From Labyrinthula sp. Ha (taxonomy: Eukaryota; Sar; Bigyra; Labyrinthulida; Labyrinthulaceae), in contig JAALGZ010000007.1 of assembly GCA_015227615.1 (NCBI GenBank), positions 186,001 through 250,000 of the forward strand: 64,000 nt of DNA, in the 5' to 3' direction. The notes beneath the pieces were generated by a model. It made no database searches and was not told the DNA's origin. It saw only the letters and a list, made by a program, of their open reading frames with translations. The position numbers and the translations under genes were made by a program. Positions 1 through 10,769 of this stretch are shown here, in pieces (position 1 is the stretch's first letter; every line of letters begins with the position of its first letter).

Positions 1-1200
1 CCTTCACTTGCACTTGCAAAGATCTGCATACTTTGAGGATGTACTCGTAGGAACAAGAAAAGTAAGTGTTAGTTGCAACCCTACTGCTGGATGAGGAGAA
101 TAAGACTTAGTTTGGTTCATTGAGAGTGGTAGTATATTGTTCCGAAAGGACACTTTTAACTTATTAACAACGGGAAATATAAAACGCCGAATAAGTTTTT
201 TTACTCAGGAATCAAGTAGTCCCAAATCTTCTTGGCGCATTTTGATATTGCCCAAAACCATTATCCAAAAAGAACTAAACCAGTAAAATCTGTTACATCG
301 TCCAAGACATCGAAAAAAAGGATAACGAACCAGATAATGCTAGATTTAAATTTCCAAACACCATTGAAGCTCAGATACAGATCAAAATAAGATGGAAGAC
401 TCATATTCAATACGGATCAAGCAAACTGTCTACATAAGTAGATATCTGAGCTATTGATTTAGATCAAGCAAACTTATCTAAGGTACAACACGGTCAGCAG
501 TATTTGCTGTTATGCAAGGGGTGATAAAAAAGTATGTGATAAGTTTTTTAATGGATGAGCCCATTTTTCAAGAGTGATCAAGCAGCCAATCCTCAAAGGA
601 TGATATTAGTGAGGCCACAAGTCATAGATCGCAGCCTTTGGATATAAAAAGAGCTTTAAGGCGGATATTGTGATGAGAAAATTCGGAAGTATGTTCATAG
701 AGTGTTATACAGGTGGATCAAGAATTCAGAAAAGGGATTAAGCAAGTTCCAGATGATAATATATCAAACAACATGCTAACAGCCAAGAGAGTACAAGGAA
801 ACCATAGATATATTTTTTTATTATAAACAGGGGTTGCTACAAAGGGGTTTTTATTATTTTTCCCAAAAGATATGGAAAAAAAATGAATTTCATGCCAAGA
901 TTAGCTTGAAATTGGGATAGGGTTGGAAAGGCTACTTAATTGTGTGTGGTAGGGTGGTAGGATCCAACTGTTAATCCAAGAATTGTTTATGAAAAAGAAA
1001 AGGGAAAGGGTCCGGGGTTCATTATATTTACGAAATAGTGCAAAGATCAAGAAAACGAAAAGGGAAAAGAGTTCAGGATCATCTTATATATGTCAATAAT
1101 CAAGGATCAGCAAAAGAAAGAAAAAGGTTCAAGCTTAGTTATCACTTGTGAAGGTCAACTGCTAGAAGTCCATAGGTGAAACCATCCTTTATCCCTTACC
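1..1200. other. no gene seen
   Basis: AT-rich sequence with no reading frame or RNA gene I can support. It may hold the outer flank of the MULE-like element that begins near position 1200, but I did not find terminal inverted repeats that would fix its end. Confidence 0.5.
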
Positions 1201-3230
1201 CTTCCTCCTCCTGACCCTCTTCTTGGACGACTCAAACACCATCCCACTTTCCTCCGAAACCTCATCCATGTTTGCAAAATTTCCATCCTAATTTTCCTTC
1301 AAGGCTGCGGTCATCCTCAGGATTCTCGCACAGGCTTTCTTCCTGCCGCTGTTGCTGCTTTTCGCCTGTTCACAGAGTGTTTTGCATGCAGTGATAAAGC
1401 AGGAATATTTAGCCTCCGATTTCCTTGGGATGTGAGCAAGACCAGGTTGTAGAAGCTTAAGCTTGACCTGAGTAACCCCATCAGGCACAGAACTCTTATA
1501 TCTCACCACCCGCAAAGCCTTTTAAAAAAATAGATGAGTCTGGAATCTCCATGTTTTAGGTGGGTGATCTATGGAAAAATATTGGATCCTTTTATGATCA
1601 CAGTTCCGAGCATAGTGCTTGCAAGGAAAATGAAGATTAGCTCTCGCTTCGCAACTGTAAGAAGGAATTTCTACCCAATCTCGTTCTACAACTTCAACGA
1701 TATACTTCTTTTTCACCTTGAATTTTGAATCACTTACAACAAACTCACGCTCACTCAATTTTTTAACGATCCAGCACACTCCCATCAACTTCAACTCTAC
1801 TGGAAGCATCTCATTAACCTCTTCGGAAAACAGCTTTTCCTTCTTTATCACGTCCTTGAATTTTTCTAGAGTAGTCTTCATGTTCTTATCCACAGTAGTC
1901 TCGTGGTAAGCAACAACCTCATCAAGGGTTCAGGTTTTTATGGTGGATATTAAGGTGCCTTGTCCTTTGATGGCTGCATGAAATGATTCAACCCTTTGAG
2001 TAGCGCTGTGGGAGAAGATGAGACACTTTGTGTCTTCACCCAACAAAGTTTCTTATTTTTTATTTTCTTAGGTTTGCCTGTTGCAGTTCATCTTCAAACT
2101 CAACTAACGCATTCTCAACAAATTGAGCAGGATCCTTCTCTTCACTAAAACTCCCTTTCAATGCATCTTGTAAGTTAGAGGTAAATTTTATCTTCTTATT
2201 ACCTTCTAGGTCAGATACAGCCGAGCTCAACGCCGCCAAGACGTGCTTCCTGCAGAGAACATGAGATGCACCAACTGCTTCAATAGCTGCTTCCAAAGCT
2301 TTGCTGCCATCTGTCATGATGACCTCCGCCTTATCAATCCCCAGAACCTTCAAGTCTTTTACAAAATCAGTGCTTGACTCACTTTCCATCATTATACATC
2401 CAAGTTTAATAGCTATAAGGAAGCTATCGATCCCACAAGGGGACATTACTACAAGCCTATATTTGCTTATGCCATGGGTTGTATCAACCTGGATACTATT
2501 CCCGCATACATCTATTAATCTATTTTGTAGCTTTTCTTGAAAGCTGATTCCATTTAGAGTAGTTTTACATTGTTTGGGATAATCCTAAATCAGATAAAAT
2601 CTTTCTCCATGTTCTAGGCATTTTTTGTCACACGCTATTAACTTTTTAATATTATTATCTTCGCTAGATTCAACCCCTTCTGTAATTTTGTTCATGATTC
2701 TTTTTGCTAGTATTTTGTCAAACAATGCGACTGGAAAATTGCAATAAAGAGCGAAGTTTGCAGCCGCAATTCAAACATCGGTAACTCCTGAGTGTTTAAT
2801 CATTTTGAATTCCTCTGCTAGAGGCTCTTGTGTATATTTATTAACGTTTTCAAGCCCTTTGGCCTAATAACTGTAGTGATTTTTGTTACTCAAGACGAAA
2901 CTGTGCTTAGATATCTCAGGATTAAGCTTAATGTTAACTTCAAAGAAGTAATTCTTGTCTGAGCTGTGCTTTATTTTGCACATTCTTGATCTTTTTCCTT
3001 TCCAACCTCACTCTGTAAAGTTGTTGCCCCTACAAACTAGTGAGAGACCCCAATTCTCCACTTAAGTCTTGTACTAGAAAGCGTAATATTGACCTCAATC
3101 ATTTCTTTTGAGGTAGAATTCATGAGTGCACTCCACTTTCCTAAAATTTGACTGTGACCTGGTTGTTGGAGCTTTAGAACCTTCGGTTGAAGGTTCGTCC
3201 ATTTTCTCTCTCTATTTTGCATAGATTTTT
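1200..3230 (-). mobile_element. decayed MULE (Mutator-like) DNA transposon
   Basis: Minus-strand remains of a Mutator-like transposase. The frame at 2060-2446 extends upstream to a QVDTTHG stretch (near 2485), the usual first catalytic Asp. It is followed by a MTDGSKALEAAI motif holding the second Asp and by HVLCRKHV. Further on, near 1990, QRVESFHAAIKG supplies a candidate catalytic Glu. The frame at 1522-1893 ends in a SWIM-zinc-finger-like stretch, SCEARANLHFPCKH, in which the second Cys of the CxC pair is Ala. A C-terminal basic tail reads on near 1210-1515. The frame at 3037-3222 may be an N-terminal piece. Stops interrupt the protein near 2060 and 1930, so the element is dead. No terminal inverted repeats or target duplications were found, so the ends are approximate. 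The family assignment rests on the DDE and SWIM arrangement. Confidence 0.7.
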
Positions 3231-3416
3231 CTTTTTAATTTGCTTTAGAATCAGCCCAAAATTATTCTGTCAGCCCCTAGAAAAAATTCATATGATGAAA
3301 TCCCTGTTTTATGCATCTATGATTTTATCTATGCTAAATTTAGTTTTGGGAAATTGCTCGAACCAATCAGATCACGAGGAGTTTTTGCTCCGACATAAAA
3401 AACCCGCACTCCGAAT

Positions 3417-3468
3417 AGGCTAAAGAATTTAAAACTGCACTATGTAGTAATGAACTTAACAAACAACT
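3417..3468 (+). repeat. 52-bp repeat unit 1, left of the hAT element
   Basis: One copy of a 52-bp unit, with two further copies at 7734-7837. It differs from the nearest right-hand copy at about four positions. The hAT element at 3474-7730 lies between this unit and the other two, so the three formed a tandem array before insertion, or the array grew afterwards. Confidence 0.9.
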
Positions 3469-3473
3469 GGGCT

Positions 3474-6400
3474 TAGGGTTCTTTATCGGAATGGAACACA
3501 CGATAGTTTACGGAAAATTTTCGATAATTTTTCTTACCGTTATAAACGGTACGTGATATTGCAGTCTTATCGTTTAATGGAAAAGACGCTGAAGTTAACG
3601 GAAAGGACGATAACCACGATTAGTAACGGTACGTACTGGTATATTTAGGAAAATTCAACAAACACCAAATTTTCTCTTACTGGTTTAAGTAAAAACCAAA
3701 CAAATCCAGAGAAAACTCCTTGTTTGAACAAAAAAAGACGGTACAAAGAAGTGTAAAAGTAGTTTTCTAACATTCAAACAGAACAATGTGCTTGTCAAAC
3801 TTTCAAAACTAGTTGCTTTTACTTGTTGAAGATTTTGCATAGCTGAACTGTCTGGGAGACATGTTTGATTAAGGGGACAAATGCTAAAATTATCTCAAAG
3901 TACAAGAAATTGGCGAAATGAACTAATATGACGCTACAGTAACATTTTTTCAAGTATAAATTCAGTTTTTCTGTGATAAATTTTCAAAAAGAGACCAAAT
4001 TTTTATTAGTTTTGGATAGAAAACAAGTATAAATTGCGAAAAAATATTTTTCAATGATTAAAAAAGGGAGAGAACCTGCGGTAACAGGTTAAAGAACCCA
4101 AAAAAAGTTAAACGTAAGCTTTGATTACAATTTCATCCACTCTCTTGCATTCATCCTCATCATAAAAGTTTGATCAGACATGTTTTCTTTACCTCTAAAT
4201 TCAAATCGACCCTGAGAAAAGACTCTTTCAGAACTAACACTGCTTGTTTGAATAGCTAAAAATTTTCTAGCAACCTTTGCAAGCGTTGGAAACTTCGGTT
4301 CAGCATCTTTCCACGATGCCAAAATGTCAACACTTCCCGCAACATCGTCAACATCCAAATAGCGCAACAACTCTCCAAGGCTTGTCTCAATATTCCTTTC
4401 GGGTCTTTAACTATCTATATCTTCAAACAGCAAGCTGAAATCTAACTTGCTCTTCTTCAAAACTTGAATCACTGGAGCATCACCACCTAAACTCTAAACC
4501 TTATCCATCTCTAGCACCACTTCTTCAACAACATCCTTGAACTCATCACTTTTTCGAGGAGCAAAAAGCTTACACCTCTTGTCTAGCAGTGATGCTATTT
4601 TGAAAATTCGTACCCGTTCCACTATTGTTGTGTATTTGGGAAGGGATGACGGAAAAGCGAATGTGAAGTATAATACTATAAAGGTAGGCATTATTGAAAA
4701 TGCCGTGGATTCCCAGAGTGATTTAAGAGTATGGGAGCTCGACTATTTTGGTAGATCATTTCTTTGCTCCTGGTTTAGGTGGGTTGAGGGTAATGTAATA
4801 TTGAGTTTACTGGATTACATGAGAAATATGAAGATACCAAGAAGTAGGAGATTTTTAAATAAGTTAATCTCAGAGTTAGAATATATATATACCATCAATA
4901 TAGAGTACACTTTTTTCTAATTAAAATGATACTAAACGTGTTTTATAAAAATTATAGGAAGCTGTTTAACTTGTAAAAACAAGACTATCACTTTTTTTCA
5001 TAAATACGTCAGAAAAGCGACCACAATACGACTTTTTTCAAAAAATAAAAACGTAGATATTTCTTAATATATACTGGTTTTTTAAATGTCAATTTAAATG
5101 TGTTTTTTAGCAATTTATCATATGTAAAAGTTAAAAAAACATGTATTTTTATATAGGAATTAGCAACAATATGATAGAGATCTGTATAATTAAAACCAAT
5201 AAAAAATTCAAGCTTTATTTTTTTTATTTGAAAGCTACTGAAAGTTGATCCTAGATATAGTTAGAGTCAAAGATTTTTACATTTGACCCATTAGAAGTTC
5301 AGTTTTGGCTATTTTAAAGTTGAGTTTGGAGTAAAGTTAAACTAACCGAAATAACTATTGCTGAGATTAATAGGGAAGTTCTTGGAGTTTCCTCAAACAA
5401 AACTCGGAGGTACCCTAAATCATCAATACCTATGGGTGACTACCATTTCTCAGGATGTTTTGTTACTTGGTATCACCCATTCAGGAATATTGGACATTTA
5501 AGAATATCCTTTTTCAGAGTTTCTGAGATCTTGGAAATAAGATACATTGTTAGGAAGTCTATACAGAATACCTCAATTCTCAAACAAAGTTGTTTTCAGA
5601 CCTAAATTCACCCATTTTTTAGACTGTAGAGGTCTTTTTGGGCTCTAGACGAGTATTTCTCGAGGTAATACACGGATTGAAGCTGATAAAAACAGCAATT
5701 TAGCCCAATATCGACTTTTCTTTAAGAAAACATTAAAAACATTCTAAAAACAGAATTAAAAATTACAGGTCGTGTTTTTTAGTTGCTTGGTGCTACCTAG
5801 TACTAAAACTTAGAGGATTATAGCAAAAATGAGAGATTCTGTATTTTCAGATGTGTAGATTTTCAACATGTAATTTTCTGAGTGAAGTTTAGCTTAGTTA
5901 CAGTTAACTAGAGAACAATCATCTTGAGAAATGACTTGAGAAGATAGGCATTATGGATTTTTAGGTTCTGAAAAGAATCAGATTATCCATAGAGTTGTTC
6001 TTCATGATGTTACGTTTGAATGTTTTTTTTATATCTTTAAACTTAGTGAAAAGGACCCTTAAAATTAGCCTTTTTTAGGGTTTCAAATACTTATCCTTAT
6101 TAAATAACTTGACAAAATATATGGTTGGAATTTTTTTTTATGTGGAACACATTGTGAGTGACAATATTATATTTGAGGAAGATTTGGTGACAAAAACTAG
6201 CAAATACTATATGCGTTATTTTCAGTAATTATGGGTTCTTATACTTTATATTGTTTTAATCCTCTAAAATTTTATGCGAGTAAGTACTAGGTTCAGTTTG
6301 CATATTTTTTGAGCTTTGTAGAAGAGTTGAAGAGGTATTGCTGATTTCATGGCCATTATACTACATTTTTGAAAAAATCGTTTTAAAGTTCTGACCATTC

Positions 6401-7730
6401 CATAATAACAAAAAGAATAAAGCACTATTGGTTGCTACTAGGTAAAAGTTGAATATATGATATAATCCTGCCAGTTTAAAAAGATGGCGTAGTCTTTTTC
6501 TTCATTGTTTTCTGATTGATGTAAAATGGATGAGCTATATTTGGCTGGTATTTTGCGTTCTACACAGATTAAACTATTTCTAATCCTATACTATCTTATA
6601 TAGCTAGTGATATTTTTGAAAGAGCTTTCTAAAACTGTGTTTTGTTTTTTATAACCCAAAAAATTCATTGAGAAATGATCTTTGCAATTATTGACAAATT
6701 CACCTAAAATACAGGATGACGTGAAAAGAACAGAATAGAAAAGTATCCTTTATTTCTCAAAAACAAAAAATTTAAAGAGCAGTTATTAGAAATAGATTTG
6801 AGCATAAGTCACATAGGTTACAATACTGCTTTACATAAAAATTCAGTGAGATACAAGAGAAACAAAAATACGACTTGAAATTGACCAATATTTTTCAAAC
6901 ATAGAAATACGTAGTTTAACCCTAGTATTTCCCAGTAAAAGAAAATAGAAAAGTTGTATTATTTTAAGAATTAATTTTTAAAATAGCTTATAACTTTGTT
7001 TGGTTTGAAAAAATGAAAAATTGACTGAAAAAAATGGCTTTTACTGAGAAAAAATTTCCTAAACTAAATTTTGCCTTGATATTCGGATATTAAAACGCAT
7101 ATAACTCGTGATTAAATTCTTAAAAAACTAAACACTTTTTCTGAGTGCATGGAAAATTAATATATATTTTGAATGATGTGTTAAAGCTCTTCTGAAAAGG
7201 AGTTTAAGCCGAGAAAGAACCATTTCTATATGAAAATCAGGGAAAGTTTTGCTATCGCAAAGGTATTACCTCTATTTTCTCAGTTGCATTTTCTCTCAGA
7301 GAGTAGAATTAGTCCTTTGAAATTACTTAAAAAAGATATTTAGAGTATTTAACCACTCTCTAGGAGTTATTTTGAGCTTAGATTGAGATAAATTAACAGG
7401 TAAGGTTAGCAGTCATAAAAAGATTTTTATATAAAATAGCTTCCAAATGATGTTTTTCTTTGTTTAATATGCATCTGAGTCAGATTCACCTTCAATTTTA
7501 TTTCTTTGCAGGAAAAATATAGACATCATATATTATCAAAATATGATTTGGGACAAAATATTAAATTGTTAAAAATTTTTGGGAACACTAAAAGCAATTG
7601 TTCTTATCGTGCTTATCATGGTTAACGAAAATTTCAGTTCCGTTAAGGATTTCTTATAATAAAGAACGGTAAGCAAAATTAGGCCATTTTGATTTCCGAT
7701 AGTTAACGGTAAGTGCGATAAAGAACCGAA
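3474..7730 (-). mobile_element. hAT-family DNA transposon with 8-bp target duplication
   Basis: The left end reads TAGGGTTCTTTATCG and the right end, read from the other strand, TTCGGTTCTTTATCG, giving an imperfect terminal inverted repeat of about 15 bp. The flanks are an 8-bp target duplication, actgggct (3466-3473) and accgggct (7731-7738), with one mismatch. Both subterminal zones carry repeated TAACGG, CGATAA and AACGGTACGT words, typical of transposase binding sites. A minus-strand frame at 4125-4370 is a clear hAT C-terminal dimerisation domain: FPTLAKVARKFLAIQ, then SSVSSERVFSQG. A second piece at 4494-4691 contains ASLLDKRCKLFAP. The DDE core and BED finger are not visible, and most of 4900-7200 is AT-rich without recognisable coding sequence. 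The element is therefore probably non-autonomous or decayed. A deleted relative is at 36111-37103. Confidence 0.88.
4125..4691 (-). pseudogene. hAT transposase C-terminal fragment
   Basis: Two minus-strand frames separated by about 120 bp encode the end of a hAT transposase. The downstream frame holds the dimerisation domain with the diagnostic SSERVFS motif. The upstream one has the ASLLDKR motif that precedes it in the family. The intervening bases contain a stop and a frame change, and the N-terminal two-thirds are missing or unrecognisable, so I call it a pseudogene. A plus-strand frame through 4640-4920 is also open, but I could not relate it to anything. Confidence 0.75.
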
Positions 7731-7733
7731 ACC

Positions 7734-7842
7734 GGGCTAAAGAACTTAAAACTGCACTATGTAGTAATGAACTGAACAAACAACCGGGCTAAAGAACTTA
7801 AAACTGCACTATGTATTAATGAACTGAACAAACAACCGGGCT
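7734..7842 (+). repeat. 52-bp tandem repeat, units 2 and 3 plus a partial unit
   Basis: Two full 52-bp units (7734-7785 and 7786-7837) differ at one base and are followed by the first 5 bp of another unit. Together with 3417-3468 they make the array that the hAT element splits. The array ends about 53 bp before the ATG of the SRPBCC-like gene at 7896, so it lies in that gene's promoter or 5' leader. Confidence 0.93.
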
Positions 7843-7895
7843 TTTAAAAATCTAAATTCTAACTGCAAAGAGGTCAAGACAAAAACAAATAAGAA

Positions 7896-8534
7896 ATGCC
7901 AGGTGAAAGATTTACAGATATGCAGTTTAAGAATAATGAAACTATTATCAGAGTTTTAGTTTCAAACGCTGAGACAGCTTGGAATAATATACTTCAGTTT
8001 AACAAATTTATTGGTTCAATGCAAAGACCCGACTCAACAGTTGGTCAGGTGGAAGATTCAACAGTACCAAACGGAAGTTTTATTGTCACGAAGCCGCATA
8101 GAATCTATCTTTCGCCGAGCTTAGCCTACGACATTCTTACAGTTGATCAGGAAAACCAAAAAGTTACGTTTAGGATTAATGCAGATAGCGGAATTTCAAA
8201 CTATGAAGCAATATGCACAGTTGAGATTCTTCCGTCCGAGACTTTTCCAGAGTTGACGGAAGTTAAGCTTGTATATGGCGTGAACTTTTTGAAGAAAGTG
8301 TTATGGATGGAGTGTCCAGCCTTTTGTGTTCTAGTTGTATTTCCTCCGTCTATACCTTTCATCTATTATGCCACGAAGGAACAAGTGAAGCAGGCAGTAA
8401 ATGCAGTTCGAATTACTTTCCAAGCGTATTTAGAGACACGAAATACAGGCACTTCTATGCAGGTTGAACCAGTACAGAATGAAAACGATCTAATTCCTGT
8501 AGCAGAAGCAGTCACAGGAAAAGTCGAAATGTAA
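7896..8534 (+). CDS. SRPBCC/START-like small protein (tentative)
   Basis: A 212-residue protein starting at an ATG just downstream of the 52-bp repeats and ending in TAA, with no intron evident. I did not recognise a named family. The outline fits a helix-grip SRPBCC fold: an N-terminal strand and helix (ETIIRVLVSNAETAWNNI, about residues 15-32), alternating beta strands through residue 130 (for example VTFRI and EAICTVEIL), and a C-terminal amphipathic helix (KEQVKQAVNAVRITFQAYLE, about 160-180). A hydrophobic, proline-rich stretch near residues 137-157 (CVLVVFPPSIPFIYY) could fill the cavity or act as a membrane-contacting loop. Members of this superfamily bind hydrophobic ligands, but no ligand can be assigned here. 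It converges on the Bmt6-like gene with 63 bp between stops. The fold call is inference. That it is a real gene is more certain. Confidence 0.6.
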   Translation: MPGERFTDMQFKNNETIIRVLVSNAETAWNNILQFNKFIGSMQRPDSTVGQVEDSTVPNGSFIVTKPHRIYLSPSLAYDILTVDQENQKVTFRINADSGISNYEAICTVEILPSETFPELTEVKLVYGVNFLKKVLWMECPAFCVLVVFPPSIPFIYYATKEQVKQAVNAVRITFQAYLETRNTGTSMQVEPVQNENDLIPVAEAVTGKVEM

Positions 8535-8597
8535 CTACTCTGGGAATATATATCAACAAGAAAATATATATTATTTTTGCAACTGAAGTTAAAATGC

Positions 8598-10620
8598 TTA
8601 AGAACTGAGCAATACTATTTCTATTTTTCTGTGCAATATATCAGCTGGTCTAAACATACCTAACACTCTGGAAAAAACCAAATTTTGCTTTTCTTCTTCA
8701 AACTTCAGATATATATTTGGAATTATTAGTCGAGATATTTGTCCTTCAAAGCTACTCGTATTATGTTCCAATTCTTTGTAAAAGTTATTTTCAAAGTTAT
8801 TTTCAAGGTTCCTCAAATTCCTCTTGGTAAACACAAGGAAAAGTGTACTTTCAATTTCCCAAGTATTTTCAGTACTATTACTTAGTTTGAATATAACTTC
8901 ATTTTCATTATAGTGTTTCAAAGTTTTCCAATTAACATTTTTATCGTACTCTATAAGTTTGTGTTTATTACCTTCATTAAAAACAAAAGCAGAAGAAGAA
9001 TTTATTGGAGCCAAGAAGGCCAAAAGTTTTCCTTGAGTACTAATGCTCGAATTTAAGAAAATATCGACATCTTTTCTAATATAGTAATCATAATCATCAT
9101 AGATAATTAAGTCAAATGCACAAACAGAGCCAAGTGTACACAGGGTTTTGATATCCTTTTGCAACAATAAAGTAATGTTTATTCCAGTATTTCGTCTTTT
9201 CAAAGCTTTAGATAATCTGTTTAGTTTTTCTGAGTAGGACCCCTTCTTTGCATTGTCTAAGCTGCTCAAACACTCAACAAATGTAAAACTATCTTCAGCC
9301 AATAAGCCACTCAATAGAGAAAAAAAAACTTTTATCTTTTCCCTGCTAATAAAAACAAGACCCAGATTTAGATTTTTTGGAAAAGTTATTGCCTTCCTAA
9401 TTGTACTCTCCTTAACATAACTGTGACATAAACAACGCATTGCAAGTTTTACATCTTCATTGAACTTTAATCCTATTTGGTCAATGATAGTATTTAGTTT
9501 TGTGTTTAAGAAAAAATGTTTATCATATCTAATCTTAAGCTGAGTTGAGCTGGAAGAAAGAAAACGCATTTGATAGGAATTCTGAAGTAAGTGTGAAAAT
9601 AACCAAAAAGAGTTTCCATTCTTAGTTTTCATTGGCTCCAACAATAACAACACCGCAACTTGCTGCATATTAGAGATAAATTAGTTAATTAATTCAGTTG
9701 TCTTATTTTCATCTGCCGCAAACAATTCATTGAAAGAATAGAAAAATGAAACTAATGTTGTATCATTGACTAGTTTTTCAACTTCTCTCAAACTAGTTGT
9801 ATCAATTAAATTAATTTTATATATTTTGACGTCTATTTCAATCCCAAGAATTACTGCTTTATCTAAAGCTATTTTCTCAATGATTGGAAAAACCTCTGAC
9901 CATTCTTCTCTATCAACTATAACAACTTCAAACTTTTGAAACACCAAAGTTGAAAAAAGGTCAAGAAAGCAAAGAAGTCCAAGTACTTCAGCTCCACCTC
10001 CAGCACCAAGAAAAAAAAGCTTACAGAATTGTTTATTAATATGAAAAATGTTTGAAGAAAAAGGTTTCAAGAAGATAGCAAAAAAAACAGAGTGTAGAAT
10101 TATTGTGCACAGTAAATAGTGCAACTGATTGGTTTTATATGAAACAACCTTTCCACAGCTGATTGTTAACCAGTATTATTTTGTTTTCAAAATCTTATCT
10201 CTAGATTTACTGATCAATAGGTTTTGGAAATCAAAGTTCGCTTCAATCATCTTAATAATGTGATTAAAAACCACATTCAAACCTTTCTCCACTTTCTGCT
10301 TTCGAAAAGTACATTCAAAGTATTTGATCTAAGAATAAGAAAGAAAAAGCTAATACTAGTATTCTTCTTGTAATGGTAAACATGTTTTTTCTCATTATTT
10401 TTTCAAGATCTCTTAGAAACAGTGCCAAAACCGTCTGTAGACATTAGAGAAAACTCATTTATACAGTTTTTCCCGAACCAAAATTACTTTGAATGTCTAA
10501 GATAAAAAAGATAGTAAAAATACATAGGTTGCCATCAGAAATGATAGTTCCATCGTTAATGAACGATATTCTACTAAACAAACTCTGCAAAATCTTTTTT
10601 TGTAAGGATGTCTCTTCCAT
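8598..10620 (-). pseudogene. Bmt6-like 25S rRNA methyltransferase-like gene with two in-frame TAA codons
   Basis: Read on the minus strand from ATG at 10620: exons 10620-10524, 10496-10465, 10434-10357 and 10328-8598, with introns of 27, 30 and 28 nt. The class I methyltransferase SAM loop is FFLGAGGGAEVLGLL, followed by an acidic VIVDREEW strand. A FNELF...KTT segment is followed by a VLLLLEPM strand. This order matches the fungal Methyltransf_34 family (yeast Bmt6, N3-methylation of 25S rRNA uridine 2843). Reading continues in one frame through two TAA codons (10176-10178 and 9681-9683) with no frameshift and no phase-compatible GT-AG intron around either. Other genes here stop at TAA, so recoding is unlikely. 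The simplest reading is a young pseudogene or an assembly error. At about 640 codons it is much longer than yeast Bmt6 (around 365), and the C-terminal 250-300 residues are unrecognised. The exon-1 to exon-3 model is inferred. Confidence 0.55.
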
Positions 10621-10769
10621 TCATAATGCCACGTCATTAGATATCTTATTTCCGTACTTTTCTTAAGTCTATATTCTCTTTAGGTAAAATATTTTAGCCT
10701 AAATCTCTTTATATAAGAAACTTAGGAGTTAATTGAAGCACTTAACGGTTAGGTTCTAGAGCATCCTAG

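Noticed and set aside
4537-4920. Plus-strand 127-codon frame inside the hAT element
   Set aside because: Its first part is antisense to the transposase. The rest has no recognisable family, and the start is not supported.
9660-9720. A conventional intron spanning the second TAA of the Bmt6-like gene
   Set aside because: The acceptor-like end TCTAATATGCAG is attractive, but there is no GT donor 24-40 nt upstream, and the nearest GT is out of phase.
8598-10178. A ciliate-like genetic code with TAA as sense
   Set aside because: Well-supported genes (TrpRS, the coiled-coil gene, the 183-aa and 212-aa proteins) end at TAA with no homologous sequence beyond.
10435-10496. Walker A-like GSGKTT at the exon 2/3 junction of the Bmt6-like gene
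   Set aside because: The match arises only across an inferred splice junction, with no Walker B or other ATPase motif nearby. It is probably chance within the N-terminal part of the methyltransferase-like protein.
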